59,361 bases of DNA, taken from the NCBI RefSeq assembly GCF_023284025.1, contig NZ_JAKIKR010000029.1:1-59361 (forward strand), given 5' to 3'. The translations under genes and the position numbers were made by a program. This document shows, piece after piece, positions 19,251-28,698 of this stretch. Every line of letters begins with the position of its first letter. The first letter of the stretch is position 1. The stretch comes from Shewanella abyssi. GTDB taxonomy: Bacteria; Pseudomonadota; Gammaproteobacteria; Enterobacterales; Shewanellaceae. Below the pieces are notes generated by a model, which was not told where the DNA came from, did no database searches, and was given only the letters and a program-made list of their open reading frames with translations.

Positions 19251-21176
19251 CTACTTAATCTGTTGTAGAAACTTAACCGCATTGTCCAGCTCCCGCGTTC
19301 TAGCCATCGGCGGTAGAGAGTTTAAAAATGCTTGGCCATAAGGCCGATTAACAATGCGGTTATCACATAAGATGAGTACCCCGCGATCTTTCTCATCACG
19401 AATGAGTCTACCAACCCCCTGATTAAGTGAGATAACAGCTTGCGGCAGTGAGATCTCGGTAAATGGATCTTTACCTTCACGCGAAATACTCTCGCTACGG
19501 GCACGATAGAGATTATCCTCTGGCGATACAAAGGGTAATTTGTCGATAATAACGCAGCTCAGTAGCTTGCCTCGCACATCCACCCCTTCCCAAAATGCGC
19601 CTGTACCAAGCAATACCGCATTGCCTAATTGACGATACTTTTTTAACAGACTCTGCTTATTGGCTTGGCCTTGTACCAGCAATGGGTATGACACTCGTCG
19701 TTGCAACTCGATAGCCACCAGCTTAAGCATTCGGTGACTGGTAAAGAGAATAAATGTGCGACCTTTTGCCGCCTCAATGGCTTTAATGCATACATCGACA
19801 AATTGCGGCAATATCGCATTGTGGTTACTGACACTGGCCAAATGCCGGGGGACACAAAATAGCGCATTATTAGCGTAATCAAATGGGCTCAGCAGTAACA
19901 ATTCCTTGCACTTACCTATGCCTAGTTGCTTGGTAAACAAGCTTAAATCTTGATTTATCTGTAAGGTTGCCGAGGTAAAAATCCAAGCGATATTCTCATC
20001 AAACAGCTTTTTACACTCCTTAGCGACATCAATCGGTGCGATTCTAAGCATCAGATAACGATGGCCATAATCAATACTGTAAGCCGCCTGATTGTTCTCA
20101 CACAGAAAAAACAGTTCTAACTTTGCTGTTTGAACGTCAAGTTTTTCAAGCGTGTCATCCAAGTTATCACTACGTCCAACATGTCCTTGTAACAAGGATT
20201 GCAATGCTGTTAGCTCTTTTAACAATCCCCAAGACAGTACGGATAACGCTTTATTACTGAGCATTCGGCGCCAATCGGTGTCGCCGCTTGCAAATAGGGC
20301 TTGATGCCAATCATGTAACAAAGTTAAGCAACGTGCACTCAATAGTTCTATCTGCTTTGCATCGCGTAACTCGGTGCGATAAATATCGGCAAAACGTTCC
20401 AGTAATTCAGCAATTAAGCGCGTTGAGCACTGCTGGCCAAAATAGGTAACGGCGATATCCGGAAGTAGATGGGCTTCATCAAAAATCACCACATCAGCAT
20501 CAGGCAGCAATTCCGCAAAGCCCGTCTCCTTTATGATCCTATCAGCCAAAAATAGGTGATGATTTACCACGATAATCTGAGCATCCATGGCTCGATTACG
20601 CGCTTTGCGGGTAAAGCAAACGTCATAATGATCACAACGTTGACCAATACAGCTCTCTTTTGCACTGTTGATCAATGGCAGAGCCTTTGAGCTTTCAGAC
20701 ACCGAAACTAAGCCCCCAAGATCACCATCAATCGTCTGCCCTGCCCACTGATTTATTCTTAACAGATCATCAAGAATTCGAGTGTCCATCGAGCTTGCGC
20801 CCGATAACTCTTTCTCCATCAGGTGTTGGCATAGATAGTTATTACGACCTTTAAGTAAGGCAACTTTAGGCGTGATCCCTAGCATTAACAGTAATGCAGG
20901 TAGATCTTTGTAGAACAACTGTTCTTGCAGGTTTTTACTGCCGGTGCTGACGATGACCTGCTTATTGCTCAGCAGTGCAGGAATAAGATAAGCAAAAGTC
21001 TTACCAACGCCAGTACCCGCCTCAACGACTAAATTATCGCAACTGGTTATAGACTCACTGACGGCTTCGGCCATCTTTTGCTGCACTTCGCGGCTGCTAA
21101 AGCCCTTAATGGCCTGTGCTAGCACACCGTCAGTGGAAAATGTCGACGCGACCTGTTGTGTCAATCTCACGCTCAA
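19251..21176 (-). CDS. yoaA: YoaA, DinG/XPD-like ATP-dependent DNA helicase
   Basis: The 641-residue superfamily 2 helicase is collinear with Escherichia coli YoaA. Walker A is EAGTGVGKT (residues 52-60) and the DEAH box is at 233-236. The iron-sulphur cysteines are C116, C176, C181 and C187. Motif VI is QGVGRLIRDEKDRGV. YoaA unwinds 5' to 3', associates with the HolC subunit of DNA polymerase III, and helps repair blocked replication forks. The Fe-S cysteine spacing is that of YoaA rather than DinG, and the overall length (636 in E. coli) agrees. The stop lies 13 bases from the convergent small membrane protein. Confidence 0.94.
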   Translation of the reverse strand: MSVRLTQQVASTFSTDGVLAQAIKGFSSREVQQKMAEAVSESITSCDNLVVEAGTGVGKTFAYLIPALLSNKQVIVSTGSKNLQEQLFYKDLPALLLMLGITPKVALLKGRNNYLCQHLMEKELSGASSMDTRILDDLLRINQWAGQTIDGDLGGLVSVSESSKALPLINSAKESCIGQRCDHYDVCFTRKARNRAMDAQIIVVNHHLFLADRIIKETGFAELLPDADVVIFDEAHLLPDIAVTYFGQQCSTRLIAELLERFADIYRTELRDAKQIELLSARCLTLLHDWHQALFASGDTDWRRMLSNKALSVLSWGLLKELTALQSLLQGHVGRSDNLDDTLEKLDVQTAKLELFFLCENNQAAYSIDYGHRYLMLRIAPIDVAKECKKLFDENIAWIFTSATLQINQDLSLFTKQLGIGKCKELLLLSPFDYANNALFCVPRHLASVSNHNAILPQFVDVCIKAIEAAKGRTFILFTSHRMLKLVAIELQRRVSYPLLVQGQANKQSLLKKYRQLGNAVLLGTGAFWEGVDVRGKLLSCVIIDKLPFVSPEDNLYRARSESISREGKDPFTEISLPQAVISLNQGVGRLIRDEKDRGVLILCDNRIVNRPYGQAFLNSLPPMARTRELDNAVKFLQQIK

Positions 21177-21430
21177 AAGCCACCGTACTTAGTTGTCATA
21201 AAGTCCAACATCATTGCATTAGAAGGTAAAAAACACTGAAGTGTAACGTAAGCCGCTTTTAGGTTAAATAGCCAAGCAGCTTCAAAAGCTGCTCATTTAA
21301 CAGCTCTATGGGATATAGCGATAAATGACATTATCTACTTCTTTATTAATACGCATCAATCAAATAAGTATTAAACCCGAAAAATAGTTTGCTATGATTG
21401 TCTTGTTATTAGAACAGTCAACATACACTT

Positions 21431-21488
21431 ATAGCCATCCTACCTGAAGATGCAGGATTCAGTGTGAATTTAAGTAGGATGGGTATAT
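21431..21488. repeat. Dispersed hairpin repeat
   Basis: The ends atagccatcctac and gtaggatgggtat are complementary apart from one mismatch and enclose cctgaagatgcaggattcag. That 20-mer is the outer arm of the element at 1-137. With the copy at 14651 this makes three related elements, all intergenic. Confidence 0.85.
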
Positions 21489-21589
21489 AGCTGCAGCTTA
21501 AATAAAGTGACATTTAGATGAACATTACTCATATGCAAAAATAGTGGTTGCAATCAGTTGTAAAACTGATTAATTTAAATGCATCGCAA

Positions 21590-21618
21590 TTGAAGAGTAT
21601 CTTCTGTTGGCAGATATT
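21590..21618 (+). promoter_or_regulatory. Possible sigma-70 promoter of the his operon
   Basis: TTGAAG at 21590-21595, a 17-base spacer, then GATATT at 21613-21618. The boxes are imperfect, but the predicted start near 21625 would leave a short leader ahead of the His-rich peptide at 21663. Confidence 0.35.
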
Positions 21619-21662
21619 TTGGTCATTAGACCTCACCGATAGTCATTTATTGAGACAAGAAT

Positions 21663-21710
21663 ATGAAACAGCTTACGAACACTATCCATCATCATCACCA
21701 TATGCGGTAG
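21663..21710 (+). CDS. hisL: his operon leader peptide
   Basis: A 15-codon frame reads MKQLTNTIHHHHHMR and ends in TAG. It has five consecutive histidine codons (four CAT/CAC in a row plus CAT) immediately before alternative RNA hairpins and a terminator, ahead of hisG. This is the classical transcription attenuator arrangement. When charged tRNA-His is scarce the ribosome stalls on the His codons and the antiterminator forms. The peptide itself has no other known role. It is too short for ordinary gene finders. Confidence 0.95.
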   Translation: MKQLTNTIHHHHHMR

Positions 21711-21746
21711 CCTTCGGAAGCTCACTGCCGAAGGACTCATTCCTTC
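21711..21746 (+). promoter_or_regulatory. his attenuator pause and alternative hairpins
   Basis: Directly after the leader stop, ccttcgg (21711-21717) pairs with ccgaagg (21728-21734). The overlapping gaagg (21730-21734) can instead pair with ccttc (21742-21746). In turn ccttct (21742-21747) can pair with agaagg (21779-21784), the left side and loop of the terminator. These exclusive pairings are the pause, anti-antiterminator and antiterminator structures expected for attenuation. Confidence 0.8.
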
Positions 21747-21768
21747 TGGCGGTTGATTCAAGAATATC

Positions 21769-21805
21769 AAAAACCCCTAGAAGGAATTCTAGGGGTTTTT
21801 TGGTT
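21769..21805 (+). terminator. his operon attenuator terminator
   Basis: A 14-bp perfect stem (21769-21782 with 21787-21800) closes on a ggaa loop and runs into a U-tract. It lies 56 bases before hisG. It is the regulated intrinsic terminator of the operon. Confidence 0.93.
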
Positions 21806-21860
21806 TTAGATTAACAGATTGTTTTATAAACATTTTTGAATCAACTTAAAGGAAGTAACC

Positions 21861-22760
21861 ATGTCAGAGTCAACAAGATTAAGAATTGCCATCCAAAAGT
21901 CAGGCCGTTTATCGAAAGAGTCACTGAAATTATTAAAAAGCTGTGGCGTAAAATTCAACATCAATGAACAACGACTCATCGCCCACTCTGACAACATGCC
22001 TATCGATCTACTGCGAGTTCGAGATGATGATATTCCCGGTCTGGTGATGGACGGCGTTGTCGATTTAGGCTTTATTGGCGAGAACGTATTAGAAGAGGAG
22101 CAAATTGAGCGTCAAACCTTAGGAAAACCAGCTGAATGCATCAAGCTACGCCAGCTTGATTTTGGTGCTTGCCGTTTATCGCTTGCCGTGCCTAACGAGT
22201 TTAGCTACCAAGATGCTAACTCACTAGAAGGCCTGCGAATTGCAACGTCTTATCCCAACATATTACGCCGTTATATGCAGCAAAAAGGCATCAGCTACAA
22301 TGACTGTATGCTAAAAGGCTCGGTTGAAGTGGCGCCAAGAGCAGGGTTATCTGACGCCATATGTGACCTTGTATCAACGGGCGCAACCTTGGAAGCCAAT
22401 GGCCTATACGAAACTGATATCATCTATCAGTCAATGGCTTGCCTCATTCAGTCAACAATCAGCCAACCAGATGATAAGCAAGCATTAATCAATAAAATCC
22501 TGTCACGGATCAATGGCGTTGTCCGTGCAAAAGAGAGCAAATATATCCTGCTACACGCACCGACTGAAACCCTTGAGCAAATTGTCGCACTGCTACCAGG
22601 GGCCGAAAACCCCACCGTATTACCGCTAAAGGATGATACCAATCGTGTTGCAATTCACGCTGTCAGCACGGAAGATCTTTTCTGGGACACGATGGAAGAG
22701 CTAACCAAGCTAGGTGCCAGTTCGATTCTTGTTATGCCTATCGAAAAAATGATGGGGTAA
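21861..22760 (+). CDS. hisG: ATP phosphoribosyltransferase, long form
   Basis: The 299-residue enzyme condenses ATP with PRPP in the first committed step of histidine synthesis. It is the long, self-sufficient form: catalytic domains at about 1-220 (start [13 protein letters not shown]; the phosphoribosyl loop [25 protein letters not shown]). A C-terminal ACT-like regulatory domain (about 225-299) mediates feedback inhibition by histidine. No HisZ is needed. An aaggaag site lies eight bases before ATG. It is the first structural gene after the attenuator and four bases from hisD. Confidence 0.97.
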   Translation: MSESTRLRIAIQKSGRLSKESLKLLKSCGVKFNINEQRLIAHSDNMPIDLLRVRDDDIPGLVMDGVVDLGFIGENVLEEEQIERQTLGKPAECIKLRQLDFGACRLSLAVPNEFSYQDANSLEGLRIATSYPNILRRYMQQKGISYNDCMLKGSVEVAPRAGLSDAICDLVSTGATLEANGLYETDIIYQSMACLIQSTISQPDDKQALINKILSRINGVVRAKESKYILLHAPTETLEQIVALLPGAENPTVLPLKDDTNRVAIHAVSTEDLFWDTMEELTKLGASSILVMPIEKMMG

Positions 22761-22764
22761 GCAG

Positions 22765-24117
22765 ATGGACATTCTCAATTGGCAAACATTAACCCCGACA
22801 GCAAAGCAAGCTGCACTAATAAGATCGCCTTTAATCGGTGATGCAAACTTAGAGCAAAGCGTTGCAGCAATCATTGATGCGGTTGTTAATGATGGCGATC
22901 AGGCATTGCGTCGTTTCAATGAGCAGTTTGATAACGTTAATATTAACCAGCTCAAACTCTCAACAGATGAAATAGCCAATGCCTGCGCAGCAGTACCAGA
23001 CGACTTGAAGCAAGCTATAGCTCAGGCTAAAGGGAATATTAATGCCTTTCACCAAGCGCAGATATCAACCAAGGTTGATATTGAAACACAGCCCGGGATC
23101 CGCTGCGAACTTAGAACAGAGCCAATTGAGAAAGTCGGGCTGTATATTCCAGGTGGTACGGCGCCGTTAATTTCAACGGTACTCATGCTAGCACTACCCG
23201 CTAAAATAGCCGGTTGTGCCCAGCGGGTTTTAGTTAGCCCGCCTCCTATCAACGATGCCATTATTTATGCTGCCAATGAATGTGGCATTACAGAGATCTA
23301 TCAAGTTGGCGGCGCTCAAGCGATTGCCGCCCTCGCTTTTGGCACCGAATCAGTGCCGCAAGTCGACAAGATTTTCGGCCCGGGTAACCGTTATGTGACG
23401 GAAGCTAAGCGTGCAGTAAGCCAAGATAGCCGTGCAATAGTCAGTATTGACATGCCTGCCGGCCCGTCAGAGGTATTGGTGATTGCGGATGCGGATGCCA
23501 ATGCCGAGTTCGTTGCCGCTGACCTGCTTTCACAAGCTGAGCACGGCCCCGACTCACAAGTCATGCTGGTGACCAACTCAAGCGTACTTGCTGATAAGGT
23601 GAATCAAGCATTAACCCAGCAGCTGGTGCTACTTTCTCGCGCAGAGGTGGCGACCACTGCGCTGAGTTGCAGCCGCACATTGCTTGTTAGCGATATGGCC
23701 GAGGCTGCAGCAGTATCCAACCTTTATGGGCCAGAGCACCTCATTATTCAAACCGCCACACCAAGAGACGTATTAGCGAATATTTGCGCCGCAGGTTCTG
23801 TGTTTCTAGGGGCTTATACGCCAGAGTCTGTCGGTGACTATGCCAGCGGCACTAACCACGTTTTGCCAACCTATGGCTACAGTAAAACGGTCTCAAGTTT
23901 GTCTTTAGCAGACTTTAGCCGCCGATTTACAGTGCAGGAGTTAACCCCTGACGGCTTGATTTCGTTAGCGGAGACGGTAATGACCTTAGCGGCGGCAGAG
24001 CAGCTCGATGCTCATAAGAATGCCGTTGCCCTGCGTCTTGCCACGCTGAATAACAACGCTCTTAACAAAAGCAGCCTTAACAAAACCAACCTCAACAAAA
24101 ATAGTCTGGAGGCATAA
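22765..24117 (+). CDS. hisD: Histidinol dehydrogenase
   Basis: The 450-residue zinc enzyme oxidises L-histidinol through histidinal to histidine with two NAD+, the last two steps of the pathway. It shows YIPGGTAPLISTVLML, the GGAQAIAALAFGTE loop, IFGPGNRYVTEAKR, DMPAGPSEVLV, LLSQAEHGPDSQ (catalytic and zinc residues) and GTNHVLPT. It is longer than the usual 430-435 residues because of a tail of LNK-type repeats in about the last 20 codons. That tail DNA also carries the ggagg ribosome site of hisC. Its TAA overlaps the hisC start (TAATG). Confidence 0.97.
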   Translation: MDILNWQTLTPTAKQAALIRSPLIGDANLEQSVAAIIDAVVNDGDQALRRFNEQFDNVNINQLKLSTDEIANACAAVPDDLKQAIAQAKGNINAFHQAQISTKVDIETQPGIRCELRTEPIEKVGLYIPGGTAPLISTVLMLALPAKIAGCAQRVLVSPPPINDAIIYAANECGITEIYQVGGAQAIAALAFGTESVPQVDKIFGPGNRYVTEAKRAVSQDSRAIVSIDMPAGPSEVLVIADADANAEFVAADLLSQAEHGPDSQVMLVTNSSVLADKVNQALTQQLVLLSRAEVATTALSCSRTLLVSDMAEAAAVSNLYGPEHLIIQTATPRDVLANICAAGSVFLGAYTPESVGDYASGTNHVLPTYGYSKTVSSLSLADFSRRFTVQELTPDGLISLAETVMTLAAAEQLDAHKNAVALRLATLNNNALNKSSLNKTNLNKNSLEA

Positions 24118-25193
24118 TGAGCACTGCAAACAATCTTGCCCAGCGCCTAGCCAGACCGGAGCTGCTAGATCTCCAAGTTTATCAGTCAGCACGCCGCATC
24201 GGTGGACAAGGTGATGTGTGGATTAACGCCAATGAATCACCCTTCAATAATAGCGACTTAGCCGGCGTAAATCGTTATCCAGAGTGCCAGCCCCCCGCCT
24301 TGATTGACGCTTACAGCGATTACAGTGGTGTAGCGAACAACTGTATCTTAGCCGGGCGCGGCGCTGATGAAGCGATTGAAATACTTATACGCACTTTTTG
24401 TACCCCAACAAAAGATGCAATTGCCATCTTTGGCCCCACTTATGGCATGTATGCCATCAGCGCCAAGACGGCCAATGTCGCGGTCAATGCACTGCAATTA
24501 ACAAGTGACTTTCAGCTGCCAAGTGACTACGGGTCTCAGCTCAACAAGGATTCAGCTAACGCAAATGTCAAAATAGTGTTTATCTGCAACCCGAATAACC
24601 CAACGGGTAGCGTGATCCCAAAGGCAGAGCTGATTAAGGTCATTGACAGTAATCCGCAAAGACTAGTGGTCATCGATGAAGCTTATATTGAATTTAGCCC
24701 TGAGTATTCAGTGGCAGAACTTGTCGAAAGCCGGGCCAATTTGGTGGTACTGCGTACGCTATCGAAAGCATTTGCGTTAGCCGGGGCCCGCTGCGGCTTT
24801 TTACTGGCCAACCCAGACATCATCGATATGTGTATGCGAGTAATAGCCCCCTACCCTGTACCGTTACCCGTGAGTGAATTAGCCGTAAAAGCACTCAGTC
24901 CTAAAGGGCTGATCACCATGCAAAGCCAAGTGGATGAGATGAGTCAGCAAGGACTGCGGTTAGCGCAAACATTACAAGCCTATGGTGCAGCCGTGGTCAA
25001 AGCCCATGGTAACTATGTATTGGCCCAATTTAGTGATAGAGCGTCAGTGTTACAAAAATTGACTCAAGCAGGCGTCATCGCAAGAAGTTACAGCGATAAA
25101 CGTTTAGCGGATTCGATCCGCTTTAGTTTTTCAAACCGGTCGCAAACAGATTATTTAGTCAGCCTGTTTTCAACTTCGAACAAACAAAAATAA
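24117..25193 (+). CDS. hisC: Histidinol-phosphate aminotransferase
   Basis: The 358-residue PLP enzyme transfers an amino group from glutamate to imidazole-acetol phosphate. Fold-type I features are the N-terminal WINANESPF, the GRGADEAIE cofactor loop, FICNPNNPTGS, VVIDEAYIEF, and RTLSKAFALAGARCGF with the Schiff-base lysine. The start ATG overlaps the hisD stop by one base and has ggagg upstream, so translation is coupled. Length matches the 356-residue enterobacterial enzyme. Confidence 0.97.
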   Translation: MSTANNLAQRLARPELLDLQVYQSARRIGGQGDVWINANESPFNNSDLAGVNRYPECQPPALIDAYSDYSGVANNCILAGRGADEAIEILIRTFCTPTKDAIAIFGPTYGMYAISAKTANVAVNALQLTSDFQLPSDYGSQLNKDSANANVKIVFICNPNNPTGSVIPKAELIKVIDSNPQRLVVIDEAYIEFSPEYSVAELVESRANLVVLRTLSKAFALAGARCGFLLANPDIIDMCMRVIAPYPVPLPVSELAVKALSPKGLITMQSQVDEMSQQGLRLAQTLQAYGAAVVKAHGNYVLAQFSDRASVLQKLTQAGVIARSYSDKRLADSIRFSFSNRSQTDYLVSLFSTSNKQK

Positions 25194-25265
25194 TGATAGC
25201 TTGGCAGTCGGGTAAACAGCTCAATCCAAGTGCAATCTAAAAGAAATCTGAAAGGTATTATCGCT

Positions 25266-26345
25266 ATGAAACAGAAAATTCTCTTTATCGACCGAGACGG
25301 CACCATTATCGAAGAGCCAATCACCGACAAACAGGTCGATAGCTTGGCAAAGTTGGTATTTGAGCCAAACGTTATTCCTGCATTACTAAAGCTTCAAAAA
25401 GCGGGTTACCGTCTGGTTATGGTCAGTAACCAAGATGGTCTTGGTACTCCCTCTTTCCCTAAAGAGGATTTTGATGCACCGCAAGATATGATGATGCAAA
25501 TCCTCAGCAGCCAAGGCGTTAAGTTTGACGAGGTACTGATCTGCCCACATTTCAATGATGAGAACTGCAGCTGCCGCAAGCCAAAGCTTGGGCTAGTCAA
25601 AGGCTACTTAACCGCTGGCCGTGTCGATTTTACCCAGTCTGCCGTTATTGGCGATCGAGAAACCGATATGGGCCTTGCAGAATCTATGGGAATTGCAGGC
25701 TTACAGTACAACCCACAAAGCCTTAATTGGGACGATATTGCCGATAAACTATTGAGCAAAAACCGCATTGCAACGGTAGTACGCACCACCAAAGAGACCG
25801 ATATCACGGTGACTATCGATTTGGACTCTGGCGTAAAAGGCAGTATCGATACCGGGATCGGATTTTTCGACCATATGCTGGAGCAAATTTCGACCCACGG
25901 TAACTTTAAGATGGACGTTAACGTCGATGGCGATCTGGAGATTGATGATCACCACAGTGTTGAAGATACCGCACTGGCGATTGGTGATGCATTGCGTCAA
26001 GCATTGGGCGATAAACGGGGTATTGCGCGATTTGGCAATGCATTTGAACAATCCATCCCCATGGATGAAGCCAGTGCAGAGTGTTTGCTGGACTTATCAG
26101 GTCGTCCCTTTATCAAGTTCTCAGCAGAGTTTGAACGTGAGATGGTCGGTGCCATGGCGACGGAAATGGTGCCGCACTTCTTCCGATCCTTTGCCGATGG
26201 CCTGCGCTGCACCCTACACCTCACCACCTTAGGCAACAATGATCACCACAAGGTAGAGAGTCTGTTTAAAGTGCTTGGCCGCACGTTACGTCAAGCCGTT
26301 GCTGTTGAAGGTGATGCGCTGCCATCGAGTAAAGGAGTGCTATGA
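25266..26345 (+). CDS. hisB: Bifunctional histidinol-phosphatase / IGP dehydratase
   Basis: The product is 359 residues with two domains. Residues 1-165 form a HAD-type histidinol-phosphatase: FIDRDGT with D9 and D11, SNQDGLGT, and a cysteine/histidine zinc loop [15 protein letters not shown]. Residues about 168-359 form imidazoleglycerol-phosphate dehydratase, with the manganese-binding [16 protein letters not shown] and NDHHKVES motifs. This fusion is the gammaproteobacterial form. A reading frame from 25230 adds 12 residues, but ATG 25266 has aaagg nine bases upstream and aligns with Escherichia coli. It overlaps hisH by ATGA. Confidence 0.97.
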   Translation: MKQKILFIDRDGTIIEEPITDKQVDSLAKLVFEPNVIPALLKLQKAGYRLVMVSNQDGLGTPSFPKEDFDAPQDMMMQILSSQGVKFDEVLICPHFNDENCSCRKPKLGLVKGYLTAGRVDFTQSAVIGDRETDMGLAESMGIAGLQYNPQSLNWDDIADKLLSKNRIATVVRTTKETDITVTIDLDSGVKGSIDTGIGFFDHMLEQISTHGNFKMDVNVDGDLEIDDHHSVEDTALAIGDALRQALGDKRGIARFGNAFEQSIPMDEASAECLLDLSGRPFIKFSAEFEREMVGAMATEMVPHFFRSFADGLRCTLHLTTLGNNDHHKVESLFKVLGRTLRQAVAVEGDALPSSKGVL

Positions 26346-27061
26346 GTAAGCTAGAATCTCCCTGTCAAAATGTCGAAGCTATCACAGGCACGACAGTGAT
26401 TATTGATACTGGCTGCGCGAATTTGAGCTCTGTGCGCTACGCTTTTGAGCGCTTGTTATTATCAGAAGGCGAGCGTCAGAACTTAATCGTAACAGATGAT
26501 ATCACAGCGATTAAGGCGGCAACTCGCGTGGTATTACCCGGTGTCGGTACCGCTGGTGCCGCAATGGCCTCATTGCATAATAAACAGTTAGTCGAAGTGA
26601 TTCAGTCTTTAACGCAACCTGTTTTAGGGGTGTGTTTGGGCATGCAGCTGCTGACTCAAATATCAAAGGAGCGTGGCGCAACTGCCGTTGATTGCGAATG
26701 TTTAGGGATTATTCCAACCAGTATTGAACAGTTAGACAGTAAAGGGCTGCCGCTGCCACACATGGGATGGAACCAGATAACGCCTGCTGCACACCCGATA
26801 TTTGATGGTATCGACACTGGCGCCTATGTGTACTTTGTCCACAGCTATCGCGCGCCAATAAGCGAGTACACCATCGCGACGGCTAAGCATGGCGAAGCTT
26901 TTAGCGCAGCCATCGCCAAAGATAATTTTATTGGCCTGCAGTTCCACCCTGAGAAAAGTGCCACTGTCGGCGCGAAGATGCTGAAGAACTTTTTGGCCAT
27001 GTCCCAATCAACTTTTAGTCAACAAAACAGCAATTCAAAACAGCAAAAGGCACAATCATGA
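26342..27061 (+). CDS. hisH: Imidazole glycerol phosphate synthase, glutaminase subunit
   Basis: The 239-residue class I glutamine amidotransferase supplies ammonia to HisF. The nucleophile Cys is in [10 protein letters not shown] near residue 97. The oxyanion region is [12 protein letters not shown], and the His-Glu pair is in [11 protein letters not shown] near residue 200. It is about 40 residues longer than the usual 196-200. The excess is an N-terminal extension of about 15 residues and a polar C-terminal tail rich in Ser, Gln and Asn. Start and stop overlap hisB and hisA by four bases each. Confidence 0.96.
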   Translation: MSKLESPCQNVEAITGTTVIIDTGCANLSSVRYAFERLLLSEGERQNLIVTDDITAIKAATRVVLPGVGTAGAAMASLHNKQLVEVIQSLTQPVLGVCLGMQLLTQISKERGATAVDCECLGIIPTSIEQLDSKGLPLPHMGWNQITPAAHPIFDGIDTGAYVYFVHSYRAPISEYTIATAKHGEAFSAAIAKDNFIGLQFHPEKSATVGAKMLKNFLAMSQSTFSQQNSNSKQQKAQS

Positions 27062-27795
27062 TAATACCTGCAATTGATCTGATAGAAGGCAAAGTGGTTC
27101 GACTCTATCAAGGCGATTATAATCAACAGACTACATTTGACTTAAGCCCTTTAGCACAGCTGCAATCTTATCAAGAGCAAGGCGCCAACTTGCTGCACAT
27201 TGTTGACTTAACCGGCGCTAAAGATCCGATGAAGCGTCAAACCCAGTTAATAGCGAGCTTAGTGCAAGGTTTAGATACTCCCATTCAAGTGGGCGGCGGG
27301 ATCCGTACAGAATCTCAAGTCAGTGAACTGTTAGAAATTGGCGTTAGTCGAGTCGTGATTGGCTCTTTAGCAGTAAAAGAACCGGAATTAGTTAAAAGCT
27401 GGTTTTTAAAATATGGCAGTGATGCCATCTGTTTAGCACTCGATGTGAATATCAATGAGCAAGGCGAAAAGATAGTTGCGGTATCGGGCTGGCAATCCGG
27501 CGGGGGCAAAACCCTTGAGTCCTTAGTGGCAGAGTTTGAGACCGTAGATCTCAAGCATGCGTTAGTGACCGATATTAGTCGCGACGGTACATTGAAAGGG
27601 GCCAACAATGCGCTTTATCAGGAGATAAGCGCGACTTATCCAGATATTAATTGGCAAGCATCAGGCGGCATTGCAACACTTGACGATATCACCGCGGTAA
27701 AAAACAGCGGCGCCACTGGCATCATCATAGGTAAGGCACTGCTTATTAAACAATTTACGGTTGAGGAGGCGATACAATGCTGGCCAAACGCATAG
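27058..27795 (+). CDS. hisA: ProFAR isomerase
   Basis: The 245-residue TIM barrel isomerises ProFAR to PRFAR by an Amadori rearrangement. The phosphate-binding loops [12 protein letters not shown] and [11 protein letters not shown] are seen in each half. The catalytic aspartates are D8 ([18 protein letters not shown]) and D130-type in [12 protein letters not shown]. Length equals that of the Escherichia coli enzyme. It overlaps hisH by four bases and hisF by 19, which is typical of a tightly coupled operon. Confidence 0.97.
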   Translation: MIIPAIDLIEGKVVRLYQGDYNQQTTFDLSPLAQLQSYQEQGANLLHIVDLTGAKDPMKRQTQLIASLVQGLDTPIQVGGGIRTESQVSELLEIGVSRVVIGSLAVKEPELVKSWFLKYGSDAICLALDVNINEQGEKIVAVSGWQSGGGKTLESLVAEFETVDLKHALVTDISRDGTLKGANNALYQEISATYPDINWQASGGIATLDDITAVKNSGATGIIIGKALLIKQFTVEEAIQCWPNA

Positions 27796-28550
27796 TCCCT
27801 TGCTTGGATGTAAAAGAGGGCAAGGTGGTTAAAGGAGTGCAGTTTCGCAATCATGAAATTGTCGGTGATATCGTGCCCCTTGCCGCTCGTTACGCTGCAG
27901 AAGGCGCCGATGAGTTGGTGTTTTATGATATTACTGCCAGTGCCCATGATCGCGTTATCGATAAATCTTGGGTTAGCCGTGTTGCCGAACGTATTGATAT
28001 TCCTTTTTGTGTTGCCGGTGGCATTAAAACAATCGAGCAAGCCCGTGAAAAACTGGCTTTTGGCGCCGATAAAATATCGGTGAACTCACCCGCCCTTAGC
28101 GATCCTAGTCTGATTGAAAGGCTGCAAGATGAGTTTGGCCGCCAATGTATCGTCATCGGCATTGACTCCTTTTACGACCACATCAGCGATAGCTATAAAG
28201 TGAAACAGTTTACTGGGGACGAGTCTGCGACCAAAGATACCCAGTGGTACACCCCTGATTGGGTAGAAGAGGTACAGAAACGCGGTTGCGGCGAAATCGT
28301 GCTTAATGTGATGAACCAAGATGGTGTGCGCCAAGGCTACGATATTGAGCAACTGTCTATGGTACGTTCCTTGTGTGATGTCCCTTTAATCGCCTCTGGC
28401 GGTGCAGGTACTATGGCTCACTTTAAAGACGTATTTACCTTAGCCAAAGTTGACGCTGCATTAGCAGCCAGCGTATTTCACAAAGGCATTATTGATATCC
28501 AAGAATTAAAGCACTACTTGCGTGATAACAAGATTGCAGTACGTATTTAG
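27777..28550 (+). CDS. hisF: Imidazole glycerol phosphate synthase, cyclase subunit
   Basis: The 257-residue TIM barrel is paralogous to HisA. It uses HisH-derived ammonia to turn PRFAR into imidazole glycerol phosphate and AICAR; AICAR returns to the purine pathway. It begins [20 protein letters not shown] with D11. It also has [37 protein letters not shown] (with D130-type) and [12 protein letters not shown] strong gaggagg ribosome site lies inside hisA. The gap after it to hisI is 148 bases, the only sizeable break in the operon. Confidence 0.97.
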   Translation: MLAKRIVPCLDVKEGKVVKGVQFRNHEIVGDIVPLAARYAAEGADELVFYDITASAHDRVIDKSWVSRVAERIDIPFCVAGGIKTIEQAREKLAFGADKISVNSPALSDPSLIERLQDEFGRQCIVIGIDSFYDHISDSYKVKQFTGDESATKDTQWYTPDWVEEVQKRGCGEIVLNVMNQDGVRQGYDIEQLSMVRSLCDVPLIASGGAGTMAHFKDVFTLAKVDAALAASVFHKGIIDIQELKHYLRDNKIAVRI

Positions 28551-28621
28551 ACTGACTCAAGCCACTGATTTTAATCAACTGATTTACATAAGCTGGCTCT
28601 TAAAGTAGTCGCTTATTAATA

Positions 28622-28663
28622 GGCTTTTATAAATCGCCTTTTATGAATCGCCTTTTATGAATA
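28622..28663 (+). repeat. Short tandem repeat between hisF and hisI
   Basis: The 14-bp unit aatcgccttttatg occurs exactly twice in tandem (28632-28645, 28646-28659), with a degenerate partial copy before it. The surrounding 148-bp gap is AT-rich and otherwise featureless. Confidence 0.8.
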
Positions 28664-28698
28664 GTTATTTATAAAATGACACGAATTAAGGATGCAAT

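Larger units (their letters stand above)
21177..21662. other. Intergenic region upstream of the his leader, 486 bp
   Basis: Divergent spacer between yoaA and the his leader peptide. It contains the dispersed hairpin repeat at 21431-21488 and a possible his promoter at 21590-21618. Nothing else is recognisable. Confidence 0.55.

Noticed and set aside
21548..21814. Open frame of 88 codons covering the his leader region
   Set aside because: It overlaps the His-rich leader peptide in another frame and reads through the attenuator terminator.
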